The notes under the pieces: generated by a model
Databases searched by the model: none
What the model saw: only the letters and a program-made list of their open reading frames with translations
What the model was told of the DNA's origin: nothing
Source of the DNA: Clostridium fungisolvens
GTDB taxonomy: Bacteria; Bacillota; Clostridia; Clostridiales; Clostridiaceae
Direction: 5' to 3'
Assembly: GCF_014193895.1 (NCBI RefSeq)
Contig: NZ_BLZR01000001.1
Location: 186,001-250,000, forward strand
DNA length: 64,000 bases
Made by a program: the position numbers and the translations under genes
Shown here: positions 1 through 8,210 of the stretch, one piece after another
Position numbering within the stretch: position 1 is the first letter of the stretch
Layout: each line of letters opens with the position of its first letter

Positions 1-323
1 GAGATGGTTTGGACCCTGAATATTTACATCCGTATATGTGGGCCTGCAAGCCACATTACTATGATGCAGAATATAACTTCTACAACTTCCCATATGCTTT
101 CGGATTATTATTCGCAAAAGGTCTTTATGCAGAGTATCTAAAGAGAGGCGAAGAATTTGTTAAGGTGTATGATGATTTACTAGCATCTACAGGTGATAGG
201 AAAATAGCTGATGTTACTAAGATTATAGGAGTGGATATACACTCAGTTGACTTCTGGAGAAGTTCCTTAAAGATAGTAGAAGAAGACATAGAAAGATTTA
301 TCGAACTTAGTAACGAAAACTAG
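1..323 (+). CDS. pepF: Oligoendopeptidase F (M3 family), C-terminal fragment
   Basis: The window opens inside this gene. The reading frame is open from base 3 and gives the last 106 residues. The segment with HPYMWACKPHYY followed by YNFPYAFGLLFAKGLY is the conserved C-terminal helical region of M3 oligoendopeptidases of the PepF type, downstream of the HExxH zinc site, which must lie outside the window. The family acts as cytoplasmic zinc peptidases on short peptides. The gene ends just before a strong bidirectional terminator and is convergent with the next gene. The exact subfamily cannot be fixed from this fragment. Confidence 0.85.
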   Translation, partial: DGLDPEYLHPYMWACKPHYYDAEYNFYNFPYAFGLLFAKGLYAEYLKRGEEFVKVYDDLLASTGDRKIADVTKIIGVDIHSVDFWRSSLKIVEEDIERFIELSNEN

Positions 324-389
324 TTTTTATAGTGCAGCTTAAAATTCATGACCATAAAACAGGGTTAATTTCAACAGTACCTAAAATAA

Positions 390-434
390 AAGGTTAAAAT
401 ATAGAAGCTTTCTATATTTTAACCTTATTTTTTT
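390..434. terminator. Bidirectional rho-independent terminator
   Basis: A near-perfect hairpin has arms GGTTAAAATATAGA and TCTATATTTTAACC around a short loop. A T-run follows on the plus strand, and a T-rich stretch follows on the minus strand. It lies between two convergent genes and can serve both. Confidence 0.85.
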
Positions 435-489
435 ATAATAATTATTGTGATAAGTAGAGAAAAATAAAGTATAACTATTAGATAATTTG

Positions 490-879
490 TTATACGGTTA
501 TCTCAATTCTATTGCCTTCAGGATCTAGTATACAACTCTCATAATAGCCATCTCCAGTGGTTCTTGGTCCACTGACAAGAGTATAACCGTCATCTACTAG
601 TAGTTTTGTTAATTCATCTACCTTTTCTACACTTCCAACAGAAAAGGCTACGTGAGCATAACCAAAGCACTCATAATCTTTAGAAACATTTATTGAAAGA
701 ACAGTGGGTTTCTCCATAATTTCTAGCTTAGAACCATCATTAAAAGATAGAAAATATGAGCTGAATTTTGTTTTTTCGTTATGATACTTTTCATTAGGGA
801 CAGCATTGAAATACTTTGTGTAAAAGTTTTTTGTCCTCTCCAAGTCTCTAGTCCATACTGCTAAATGTGCAATTTTCAT
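490..879 (-). CDS. VOC/glyoxalase-fold family protein
   Basis: This 129-residue protein has one complete vicinal-oxygen-chelate module. It begins MKIAHLAVWTRDLERTKNFY with the first-strand metal-ligand His. It carries FGYAHVAFSV in the middle and ends DPEGNRIEITV with the family's closing Glu. The length fits single-domain lactoylglutathione-lyase-like proteins. These act as metal-dependent lyases, isomerases or resistance proteins. Two VOC modules are needed per active site, so it is probably a dimer. The substrate cannot be told from sequence. It is a single gene, convergent with the upstream peptidase. Confidence 0.8.
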   Translation of the reverse strand: MKIAHLAVWTRDLERTKNFYTKYFNAVPNEKYHNEKTKFSSYFLSFNDGSKLEIMEKPTVLSINVSKDYECFGYAHVAFSVGSVEKVDELTKLLVDDGYTLVSGPRTTGDGYYESCILDPEGNRIEITV

Positions 880-1015
880 TGAATCAACCTTTCTTTATTT
901 TTATATAAGTTATCCTTTAATTAACAATATTGTATCATAGTTAAGTAAATATAAACTAGTTTAATTCTAACAATTTTCAAAATTTTCAGTGATAATATAA
1001 AAGAATACATTCTTA

Positions 1016-1045
1016 TTGACCGACGGTCGGTCGGTGAAGTATAAT
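1016..1045 (+). promoter_or_regulatory. Promoter with TetR-type operator in its spacer
   Basis: A -35 box TTGACC (1016-1021) and a -10 box TATAAT (1040-1045) are 18 bases apart. The spacer and -35 edge hold the palindrome GACCGACGGTCGGTC (1018-1032), perfect around a central G, followed by another GGT. This is the classic look of a TetR-family operator. A bound repressor would block RNA polymerase. The tetR gene is the second gene of the operon, which suggests autoregulation. Confidence 0.85.
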
Positions 1046-1079
1046 AAATTATAATATTTTAATATAAGGAGAATTAATT

Positions 1080-1832
1080 ATGAAAAATAAAAGAAGGCTA
1101 TTTTTATTAATAATGTTTTTTACATTACCAATTACGCTTAACTTTTTTTCTCCATACATCATAATTGATGGCTTATTTAATAAGATTATATCGGGAGCAT
1201 TTCTAGTGTGGACAATTATGGCAGTTTCATCGCTTTTTATAGGTAGGGCCTTTTGTGCTTATATTTGTCCATATGGCGCTTGGCAGATGATAATAGATAG
1301 ATGTATTGAAAAGCCTCTTAAGAAAATCAAAGGCTTAAAGATTTTAAAATATATACTTGGAGCTACTTGGGTTTTTGTAATAGCTTTTGCTTTAATTTCT
1401 AGTAGGGAATACAAGTTAAATTTGTTTTATCTTACAGAAGGTTATGTTAGTGTAGATAAGATTTCTAATATTATGGGCTATTTTACTATATTAACATTAC
1501 TGGCAGTTTTACCACTTGTCTTAGGTAAGAGAGCTACTTGCTATTACTTATGTCCAATGTCTATTTTGAATATAACAGGAAGTAAAGTGAAAAATAAATT
1601 TAATATTCCTTCTTTAAAATTAAAAGCAGAACCAAGCAATTGTAAAAAATGCAGTGCTTGCAATAAGAGTTGTCCTATGAGTATTAATGTTATGGAAAAG
1701 GTTCAGCATAATAGTATGGAATCTTCAGATTGTATACTTTGTGGTGAATGCAGTAAAGCATGTAAGTTTGGCGCTGTAAATAGAATTTGTGGAAAAGATA
1801 GAGTAGATAGAAAGGTCGTAGAAATGAAATGA
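1080..1832 (+). CDS. Membrane polyferredoxin, NapH/YccM-like 4Fe-4S protein
   Basis: This 250-residue protein has about four hydrophobic segments, then a soluble ferredoxin part. The membrane part carries two CxxxCP motifs (CAYICPYG near residue 59 and CYYLCPMS further on), as in NapH, NosR and CcoG relatives. The C-terminal part has CKKCSACNKSCP and CILCGECSKACK, each able to bind a 4Fe-4S cluster. It probably moves electrons at the membrane; the partner is unknown. The gene overlaps the next one by ATGA, so the two form one unit under the TetR-type operator. In clostridia such pairs may answer redox or toxic stress, which is inference here. Confidence 0.85.
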   Translation: MKNKRRLFLLIMFFTLPITLNFFSPYIIIDGLFNKIISGAFLVWTIMAVSSLFIGRAFCAYICPYGAWQMIIDRCIEKPLKKIKGLKILKYILGATWVFVIAFALISSREYKLNLFYLTEGYVSVDKISNIMGYFTILTLLAVLPLVLGKRATCYYLCPMSILNITGSKVKNKFNIPSLKLKAEPSNCKKCSACNKSCPMSINVMEKVQHNSMESSDCILCGECSKACKFGAVNRICGKDRVDRKVVEMK

Positions 1833-2449
1833 AGAGAATTGTAAAAGATCCATTGGAAAGAAAAAATGAAATAATGGATAGGTCTCTAGAACTCTTTATT
1901 GAGAAGGGGTATGACAATACCTCAATCAATGAAATAGTTAACAGTCTATCTATAGCAAAAGGAACCTTCTATCATTATTTTACTTCGAAGGAAGAAATAC
2001 TAGGTGAACTTTTGAAAAGGCGGTTAGATGAATATATAGTACCATTAACAGCTATCTATAATTCAAATTTAGATCCTAATTCTAAACTTGAAGCAATTTT
2101 AAAAGCAATGTTTTTAGGAACTAATAGTAACCTTATGCTTGTAAATACTGAGAGAGATGGTAGTAACTTAAAGCTAAATAATGCTTTAGAGGAAGAATTC
2201 TTTAATAGATGTTATCCTCTTATTTTAGGAGTAATAAGAGAAGGACTTGAACAAGAAAGCCTTCAAGTGGATTTTCCAGAAGAAGTTGTTGAAATACTTT
2301 TAAGAGGAATACAGAAATTTATAAATAAGCATTTCAATGAACTATTAGATAAAAATTCCTCTATCCACATACTTAAATCACTTGAAGATATTTTTAATAA
2401 ATTGATAAAGTTATCAAATGGAAAAATAGAATTAATCCCCAAATACTAA
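1829..2449 (+). CDS. TetR/AcrR family transcriptional regulator
   Basis: This 206-residue protein has an N-terminal helix-turn-helix at about residues 10-55, with the typical GYDNTSINEIV and the recognition-helix segment AKGTFYHYFTSKEEIL. A variable, all-helical ligand domain follows. The start ATG overlaps the stop of the ferredoxin gene (ATGA), implying translational coupling. It very probably binds the palindrome at 1018-1032 and represses its own operon. The ligand is unknown. Confidence 0.92.
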   Translation: MKRIVKDPLERKNEIMDRSLELFIEKGYDNTSINEIVNSLSIAKGTFYHYFTSKEEILGELLKRRLDEYIVPLTAIYNSNLDPNSKLEAILKAMFLGTNSNLMLVNTERDGSNLKLNNALEEEFFNRCYPLILGVIREGLEQESLQVDFPEEVVEILLRGIQKFINKHFNELLDKNSSIHILKSLEDIFNKLIKLSNGKIELIPKY

Positions 2450-2600
2450 ATTTTAATGGAATAAAAAGTAGCATTTATGGACCTCCATAGATTTATCACT
2501 TAATATATGATAAAATATACTCATAAATAATAATTATTAGATGTTTCAAATAGCATTATAAATACATATTTATAATACTATGATTTAGATTTTTCTTATG

Positions 2601-2670
2601 TTTAAGGATATTATTGAAATTGATTAGTTATGCAGGAGATGGCTCACCAATTAGTTTCAACACTATGCTT
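2601..2670. repeat. Family A palindromic repeat, short copy (A2)
   Basis: The left arm matches the left end of the long element at 8211. Both have TTAAGR.TATTATTGAAAT, then an A/T-rich arm ending GGTTATGCAGGAGATG or AGTTATGCAGGAGATG. It is followed almost at once by a right arm (CACCAATTAGTTTCAA) instead of the 150-base interior. It looks like an internally deleted copy. It sits directly upstream of the HAD gene, and its spurious in-frame reading explains the apparent N-terminal extension of that gene. Confidence 0.65.
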
Positions 2671-2712
2671 AACAGCGTCTATATATATGAGTTTAGAGAT
2701 GGAGGTTATTTG

Positions 2713-3510
2713 ATGATAAAATTAATCGCAACAGATATGGATGGAACATTACTAAATAGCAAGGGGGAACTTCCAGAGGGGTTCTTTGATACTTTGGATG
2801 AATTGATAGATAGAGGTGTGATATTTGTAGCAGCAAGTGGAAGACAGTATTATACACTAGCTGATAACTTTGGCAAGGCTAAGGACAAGATGCTTTTTGC
2901 TGCAGAAAATGGTTCCTTTGTTGTTCATAACGGAAAAGAATTATTTTCTAAGACATTACCTAAAGAAACTATCATGGAAATTTTGAAAGAAGTAAGTAGT
3001 ATACCTAACTGTTTTCCAGTAGTATGTGGCAAGAAGTATGGATATTATAAAGATACAAATCCTAAGTTCTTAAAAGAATTACAAAAATATTATTATAATA
3101 GAAAGCAAGTAGATAATCTTGAAGATATAGAAGATGATTTCTTAAAGGTAGCAATTTTTGATTTAGAAGGATCAAGCGAGAATTCATACAAAAAGATTGA
3201 TAAGAAGTTGAAGGAAGAACTTCAAGTTACTGTTTCGGGACAAAACTGGGTTGATATCTTCAGAAAAGATATAAATAAGGGAGTTGCAATTAACTACCTT
3301 CAAGAAAAGTTCAACATAACCCATGAGGAAACTATGGTATTCGGAGACTATTTTAATGATATCCAAATGCTTCAAAATGCGTATCATAGCTATGTTATGG
3401 TAAATGCACCAGATGAGTTAAAGAAATACGGAAGATTTATGGCTAAAAGCAATGATGACAATGGTGTAATTGAAGTAATCGAAAGAGAAGTTCTTAAAAA
3501 GGACGCTTAA
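2713..3510 (+). CDS. Cof-type HAD-IIB sugar/cofactor phosphatase
   Basis: This 265-residue protein has HAD motif I as DMDGTLLNS near the N-terminus, with the nucleophile Asp and the +2 acid. It has an AASGR motif II region, a type IIB cap, and a C-terminal GDYFNDIQML motif with the metal-binding Asp pair. The family hydrolyses sugar phosphates, FMN or similar small phosphates. I chose ATG 2713 because GGAGG lies 7-12 bases upstream; the 33 codons before it are repeat DNA. The gene is monocistronic and followed by a hairpin that belongs to repeat family C. Confidence 0.88.
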   Translation: MIKLIATDMDGTLLNSKGELPEGFFDTLDELIDRGVIFVAASGRQYYTLADNFGKAKDKMLFAAENGSFVVHNGKELFSKTLPKETIMEILKEVSSIPNCFPVVCGKKYGYYKDTNPKFLKELQKYYYNRKQVDNLEDIEDDFLKVAIFDLEGSSENSYKKIDKKLKEELQVTVSGQNWVDIFRKDINKGVAINYLQEKFNITHEETMVFGDYFNDIQMLQNAYHSYVMVNAPDELKKYGRFMAKSNDDNGVIEVIEREVLKKDA

Positions 3511-3533
3511 TTTCAATACGCTGATTTAGCAGT

Positions 3534-3609
3534 ACCAAATTTTCCTCATATTCATTCGGAAAGGCAAATGCGCGAAAAAAAAGCTCGCTTCAGCGACTTT
3601 TTTTTTATT
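3534..3609. repeat. Family C repeat fragment (C1) with terminator
   Basis: The reverse complement reads AGTCGCTGAAGCGA, then GCATTTGCCTTTCCGAATG and ATATGAGGAAAAT. This matches the segment at about 11991-12062 closely. The part GCTCGCTTCAGCGAC followed by nine T residues (3573-3608) can terminate transcription of the HAD gene. The repeat therefore supplies, or captured, a terminator. Confidence 0.65.
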
Positions 3610-3735
3610 TTATATTAACATAATTTTAAATTTTTAACTATTACTTGTAATAAGTTATGGGGAGATAGTAATATTATAACAAGTATTTGGATTATAATAT
3701 GTATATAGTTCTGTTTGTGGTTTAGGGGGGGGTAT

Positions 3736-4584
3736 ATGATAAAATATAAAAATTGTTTAGATGTAACTATTGATGATATATTTAAGGCGTTTCAGGATGG
3801 ATTCTCGGACTATATAATAAAACTTAATGTTAATAAGGAAGATTTTGAAGAAAGATTCTTTGGTACAGAAGGGAATTCTAAAGAATATTCTTTCGTAGTG
3901 TATGACAGTAATAAGCCTGTAGGATTAATGCTAGGTGGTATAAAAGAATATGAAGGAATAAAAACTTTGAGATGTGGAGGCTTAGCAATTCATCCAAGCT
4001 ATAGGGGTGGTTGGATAAGCAAGAGACTTTTCCAATTACATCAAGAGATTGCAAAGAGTAAAGGTTGTAGTCAATTGTTTCTAGAAGTCATAGTTGGAAA
4101 TGATAGAGCAATCAATTTTTATAATAAGATGGGATATAGCAAAATTTATGATATATCCTTTTACTCTAATGATAATACAAGCAACTTGAGAAAATACCAT
4201 AATAAAAAACTGGTTATTAAGGATATAACATTTGGCCAGTATAGAGAAATATGCCATAGATATGATGGACATGTTAGTTGGCAAAATGCTTATGAATATC
4301 TAAGTTTATCAAAGGATACATACTATTATGGAGGATTTATTGATGATATTCTTATTAGTGGACTAAGCATAAATAAATCAGGAAAGATAAGTTTTATTTA
4401 TATAGATAAGAATTATAGATTAAGTGGAGTGGGTTCATCTCTAATTAATTATGCTGTTAAAGAATTAGGGATAAATATGATTACTGCTAGTTTTGTTAAT
4501 AATAGTCAAGCTTTTGGGTTTTTAGTTAAGAATGAATTTAAGAAAATGCCTATATCCCAATATGAAATGTATAAGATTTTGTAG
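3736..4584 (+). CDS. GNAT N-acetyltransferase with two GNAT domains
   Basis: This 282-residue protein has an N-terminal GNAT domain with the acetyl-CoA loop in LAIHPSYRGGWISKRL and the downstream NDRAINFYNKMGYSKIY. A second, more diverged GNAT-like half contains FIYIDKNYRLSGVGSSLI and ends in an FLVKNEFKKM segment. ATG 3736 follows a G-rich ribosome binding site. The acceptor is unknown. Tandem GNAT proteins often have one active and one degenerate domain; here the first keeps the better loop. Confidence 0.85.
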   Translation: MIKYKNCLDVTIDDIFKAFQDGFSDYIIKLNVNKEDFEERFFGTEGNSKEYSFVVYDSNKPVGLMLGGIKEYEGIKTLRCGGLAIHPSYRGGWISKRLFQLHQEIAKSKGCSQLFLEVIVGNDRAINFYNKMGYSKIYDISFYSNDNTSNLRKYHNKKLVIKDITFGQYREICHRYDGHVSWQNAYEYLSLSKDTYYYGGFIDDILISGLSINKSGKISFIYIDKNYRLSGVGSSLINYAVKELGINMITASFVNNSQAFGFLVKNEFKKMPISQYEMYKIL

Positions 4585-4673
4585 CATAGTATTTATAATT
4601 TATCAATAATTTTCTACTTGAACATTTTAGACATTAGCTATAACATAAGACTAAACATAGGGGGTGTTAATCA

Positions 4674-5081
4674 ATGGTAGCAATAATAAAAGCACTAATG
4701 AGAGCAGTGAATGATATTCATGATGTTTTTATACAAAAAGCACAGGGCTCTGGATATAACCTTACGGACAAACAACTTCATTTTATAATTATAGGAATCA
4801 TAGGTATCTTAATTTTTGCAGGAACCCAAATGCTATTTAAATGGCTCGCAAAGTATAGCATTACAGCTATATCATTCATATATACTTTTACAGTACTACT
4901 GGTAATAGTTTTTGGTATTGAAATAGAACAAAAAATAACTAAACGAGGAAATATGGAGTTTGCAGATATAGTAGCTGGTATATGGGGATTCTTATATATA
5001 TTCATAATTTACTTAATAATAAGAATAGCTGTATATCTAATAAAACAATATACTAATAAAAGAAAAGTTAAGAAGCAGTAA
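4674..5081 (+). CDS. Small integral membrane protein of unknown function
   Basis: This 135-residue protein has three clear hydrophobic segments: about residues 37-55, 63-84 and 102-124. The N-terminus is amphipathic and the C-terminal tail is very basic (NKRKVKKQ). Between segments 2 and 3 it carries GIEIEQKITKRGNMEF, an acidic/basic loop reminiscent of VanZ-like proteins, but the match is too weak for a name. The start has a strong GGGGG-type ribosome binding site. It stands alone between the acetyltransferase and the cobalamin leader. Confidence 0.7.
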   Translation: MVAIIKALMRAVNDIHDVFIQKAQGSGYNLTDKQLHFIIIGIIGILIFAGTQMLFKWLAKYSITAISFIYTFTVLLVIVFGIEIEQKITKRGNMEFADIVAGIWGFLYIFIIYLIIRIAVYLIKQYTNKRKVKKQ

Positions 5082-5132
5082 TCTTGACTATAATAAATAT
5101 GAATACTATAATTTAGTTGACAATTTAATAAG

Positions 5133-5470
5133 TTCTTATTGGTGCTTCAGTTGCACAAATACATTTGTTCAATAGAAGTTAAAAGGGAAAAAGGTGAAAG
5201 ACCTTTGCAGCCCCCGTTACTGTGATGATGACAAAATTTGCACTAAAACTTAAGATATTTAAGTTTTAATCCACTGAGTTAAGGATGTCTATCTAATAGA
5301 TTCAAAGTATACCAATGTTTGTATTTTTAGGAGGTATAGTTTGTAGTTAAAGTTTAGATGTCTATGAATGTACCACTTCGTAATAAGTTTTACAATGAAT
5401 TGGCACATCTATATAAAGAGCTTGGGAAGGAGCAAAAAGTAGGATGATTCAAAGCCAGAAAACCTGCCAT
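5133..5470 (+). promoter_or_regulatory. Cobalamin riboswitch with enlarged internal stem
   Basis: Core elements appear in order: AAAAGGGAAAAAGGTGAAA (5180-5198), GCAGCCCCCGTTACTGTGA, CCACTG (5271-5276), GGGAAGG (5424-5430), GGATGA, and the B12 box AGCCAGAAAACCTGCC (5453-5468). A TTGACA sequence lies at 5117. The stretch between CCACTG and GGGAAGG is normally a short variable stem but here spans about 147 bases and contains a repeat-like palindrome. It leads the cobT-cobU-cobS operon, as expected for adenosylcobalamin feedback control. Confidence 0.88.
5354..5412. repeat. Family B-like palindrome inside riboswitch (B1)
   Basis: The sequence ATGTACCACTTCGTAAT here matches ATGTACCACTTCATAAT of copy B2 at 11803 in 16 of 17 bases. 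AGATGT (5355-5360) and ACATCT (5405-5410) close a hairpin. It lies within the variable stem of the cobalamin aptamer. Confidence 0.6.
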
Positions 5471-5729
5471 AAGAAAAGTTAATTTTCCGGGGGGGAAAAA
5501 TTACTGTTAATAAAGCAAGTTTTACTGATATAAAATTATTTTGCTTAGGGTTTGAGTACATTTAAACTTTAATACAATGCTAATAATGTTTATATTGTTG
5601 AAAAACAAGAGTATTTTGTGTGCGGATATAAAAATACTTTATGTAATTATAGCTTTATTAATTATGAGAGTAAGTTTTATCTATTTTATAAGTTTTAATA
5701 TAGATATATTGATTCGAAGAGTAATTATA

Positions 5730-5759
5730 AAGACCTCCTTAGGGAGGTCTTTTATTTTT
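5730..5759 (+). terminator. Leader terminator of the cob operon
   Basis: The hairpin AGACCTCC-TTA-GGGAGGTCT is followed by a T-rich run. It stands about 260 bases after the B12 box and 55 bases before cobT. It is the likely expression platform: ligand binding should favour this terminator. A second, weaker hairpin (TTTTCC/GGAAAA) is at about 5482-5500. Confidence 0.85.
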
Positions 5760-5814
5760 ATGTTGTATAGTATTGAAGCCTAAGGGTAAATAGTTTTAGT
5801 TGGGGAGGATTAAT

Positions 5815-6891
5815 ATGCAGGAAGCATGTCTAATAGAAGATATAGAACCTTTAAATGAAAAATCTATGGCTGAGGCCAAAGAAAGAATGGATAACTTGGT
5901 GAAGCCTATAGGTAGTCTTGGAAAACTTGAAAAAATGTCTATAAAGTTATCTGGAATAACAGGTGAATTATATAATAATATCGAAAAGAAAGCAGTTATT
6001 ATAATGTGTTCTGATAATGGGGTATGTGAAGAAGGTGTGGCCTCAGCTCCGCAAGTAGTTACTGCGACTCAAACAGTAAATTTTATAAAAGGAGTAACGG
6101 GAGTAGGGGTTTTAGCAAGACACAACAATTGCGATTTAAAGGTTGTAGATATAGGTATCAATGAAGAAATAAATCATAGTGAACTAATAAACTGTAAGAT
6201 AAGAAAAGGTACATCAAACATTGCTAAAGGTGAAGCAATGACAAGGGAAGAAGCTCTTACAGCTATTAGAATAGGAATTGATTTGGTTTCAAAGCTTAAA
6301 AATGAAGGATATAACCTGATAGGCACTGGGGAGATGGGAATAGGAAACACAACTTCTAGTTCTTCAATATTAATTGCCTTAACTGGTTGCACTATTGAGG
6401 AAGCTGTAGGTAGAGGAGCAGGACTTACGGATGAAGCCTTCGAAAAGAAAAAGAAGGTTATAAAAAAGGTTTTAGAAATAAATAAACCTAATATAAACGA
6501 CCCAATAGAGGTATTGCATAAGGTTGGTGGCTTTGATATAGCTGGACTTGTAGGAGTATATTTAGGTGCGGCAAAGTATAGGATGCCGGTAGTTATTGAT
6601 GGATTCATTTCTGCAATTGCAGCATTAATAGCCTATAGGTTAAATAACGTTACTAAAGATTTTATGTTTCCATCTCATATATCAATAGAAAAAGGATATA
6701 ACTTAGTTTTATCAGAGTTAGGTTTAGATCCTATATTAGATTTATCTATGAGATTAGGTGAAGGATCTGGATGCCCATTAGCTTTCAATATATTAGAAGC
6801 TTCTACAAAGATAATGAATGAAATGGCAACCTTTGAAGAAGGTAATGTAGATTTAAATGATTATAAGGGGCTTTGGGAGGGGAAAATATGA
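5815..6891 (+). CDS. cobT: Nicotinate-nucleotide-dimethylbenzimidazole phosphoribosyltransferase CobT
   Basis: CobT joins a lower-ligand base to nicotinate mononucleotide to give alpha-ribazole phosphate in cobalamin nucleotide-loop assembly. The 358-residue protein has the full family length. It shows VKPIGSLGKLE near the N-terminus, the glycine-rich GTGEMGIGNTTSSS, and the C-terminal GEGSGCPLAFNILEAS that carries the catalytic Glu. ATG 5815 follows GGGGAGGA. The gene overlaps cobU by ATGA, so the two are co-translated. Control is by the cobalamin riboswitch upstream. Confidence 0.96.
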   Translation: MQEACLIEDIEPLNEKSMAEAKERMDNLVKPIGSLGKLEKMSIKLSGITGELYNNIEKKAVIIMCSDNGVCEEGVASAPQVVTATQTVNFIKGVTGVGVLARHNNCDLKVVDIGINEEINHSELINCKIRKGTSNIAKGEAMTREEALTAIRIGIDLVSKLKNEGYNLIGTGEMGIGNTTSSSSILIALTGCTIEEAVGRGAGLTDEAFEKKKKVIKKVLEINKPNINDPIEVLHKVGGFDIAGLVGVYLGAAKYRMPVVIDGFISAIAALIAYRLNNVTKDFMFPSHISIEKGYNLVLSELGLDPILDLSMRLGEGSGCPLAFNILEASTKIMNEMATFEEGNVDLNDYKGLWEGKI

Positions 6892-7442
6892 TTACGTTAG
6901 TAACTGGTGGTGCAAGAAGTGGAAAGTCTTCTTTTGGAGAGTCGATACTTGAAAATGAACCAGAGGTTTTATATATTGCAACTTCAATACCTTTTGATCA
7001 AGAAATGAAAGACAGAGTTAAGAAGCACAGAGAGCAAAGACCAAGCCATTGGCATACCTTGGAAAGCTATAAGGATTTTCAAGCTGAATTTGAAAAAATA
7101 TTAGGTGGTAATATAGTTTATAACGGTGTAATCGTTGATTGTATAACCATAATGATTTCTAATATATTATTAGAAAATTTAAGTGACGATGGCAATGATG
7201 ACTATGATTTAATTGAACAGAAGGTTATGTTTCAGATTGATAATTTAATAAAAGGTCTAAGAAACTTTAATTGCAAAGCAGTTATAGTCACTAATGAGGT
7301 TGGAAGTGGAATAGTGCCAGAAAACAAGTTATCTAGGGAATTTAGAGACATAGCTGGACGAGTAAATCAAAGATTAGCAAAAGAATCAGATGAAGTTTAC
7401 CTAGTTGTGTCAGGTATACCTGTAAGGATTAAGGGGGAATAA
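6888..7442 (+). CDS. cobU: Adenosylcobinamide kinase / guanylyltransferase CobU
   Basis: The 184-residue bifunctional enzyme phosphorylates adenosylcobinamide and then attaches GMP. The P-loop GGARSGKSSF is at the extreme N-terminus. The family signatures IATSIPFDQEMKDRVKKH and VTNEVGSGIVPENKLSREFRD are present, the latter being the CobU/CobP nucleotide-binding hallmark. It overlaps cobT and is followed after one base by cobS. GGGAGGGG precedes ATG 6888. Confidence 0.96.
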   Translation: MITLVTGGARSGKSSFGESILENEPEVLYIATSIPFDQEMKDRVKKHREQRPSHWHTLESYKDFQAEFEKILGGNIVYNGVIVDCITIMISNILLENLSDDGNDDYDLIEQKVMFQIDNLIKGLRNFNCKAVIVTNEVGSGIVPENKLSREFRDIAGRVNQRLAKESDEVYLVVSGIPVRIKGE

Positions 7443-7443
7443 A

Positions 7444-8190
7444 TTGAGAAAGTTTATTTTAATCATACAGTTTATGACTAGAATACCTATAAATTTAAGT
7501 TTGGAGGTAAAGCGAGAGGATTTTGCTGATGCAGTAAGATACTTTCCTTTAGTAGGACTTATAATAGGTGCAATAGATTTACTTATATATATAATTACAT
7601 GTAAGCTATTCCATGGCATGCTGCCAGTGGTATTTACTATGATATCACACATTATTGTTACTGGAGGTCTGCATCTAGATGGGTTAAGTGATACTGCCGA
7701 TGGAATATTTTCAGGTAGGAGTAAGGATAAGATTCTTGAAATTATGAAAGACAGCAGAGTTGGAACCTTTGGAGTGTTGGCACTTGTTGCACTGATGCTT
7801 TTAAAGTTTTCAGCAATTGAAGAACTTTCAAGGGTTAACATATACTCAGCGCTTTTAATCTCGCCAGTGATTAGTAGAACTTTAACTACACTTTTGATGT
7901 ATAAAAGAAGATATGCAAGGGAGAAAGAAGGCTTAGGAGATCTTTTTATAGGAAAGATTTCTACACTAACCTTTAGTATAGCATTGGCTTTGGGTATAAT
8001 CATAACTTTAGCTGTGGGAAGAACTTATGGACTTATAGTTATAGTTATAGGCTTTATTTTTACAGTATGCTTTAGATCCTATATAGAAAAAAGGCTAGAT
8101 GGTATAACAGGAGATATCTTAGGAGCCAGTGTTGAGTTAAATGAAGTACTTGTATTGGTAGTTTTCTGTTTATTACAGAATATAATTTAA
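7444..8190 (+). CDS. cobS: Adenosylcobinamide-GDP ribazoletransferase CobS
   Basis: This 248-residue membrane protein joins GDP-cobinamide and alpha-ribazole. It begins with TTG one base after cobU, preceded by AAGGGGGA. It has the diagnostic QFMTRIPI N-terminus, the RYFPLVGLIIGAI segment, GGLHLDGLSDTADGIF, and the following SRVGTFGVLAL metal-binding region. Five to six hydrophobic helices follow. It is the third gene of the riboswitch operon; the long family A palindrome comes directly after it. Confidence 0.95.
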   Translation: MRKFILIIQFMTRIPINLSLEVKREDFADAVRYFPLVGLIIGAIDLLIYIITCKLFHGMLPVVFTMISHIIVTGGLHLDGLSDTADGIFSGRSKDKILEIMKDSRVGTFGVLALVALMLLKFSAIEELSRVNIYSALLISPVISRTLTTLLMYKRRYAREKEGLGDLFIGKISTLTFSIALALGIIITLAVGRTYGLIVIVIGFIFTVCFRSYIEKRLDGITGDILGASVELNEVLVLVVFCLLQNII

Positions 8191-8210
8191 ACATATATTT
8201 TACGGTGTGG

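Noticed and set aside
2614..2712. In-frame N-terminal extension of the HAD phosphatase by 33 codons
   Set aside because: It translates a family A repeat. The GGAGG site and the family's normal start both point to ATG 2713.
5577..5783. A 68-codon open frame in the cobalamin leader
   Set aside because: It crosses the leader terminator and is hydrophobic noise from AT-rich DNA, without a ribosome binding site.
6174..6608. Long minus-strand open frame inside cobT, with similar ones inside cobS, scrK and btuC
   Set aside because: They run opposite to well-identified genes, lack start signals and have low-complexity Ser/Ile-rich products.
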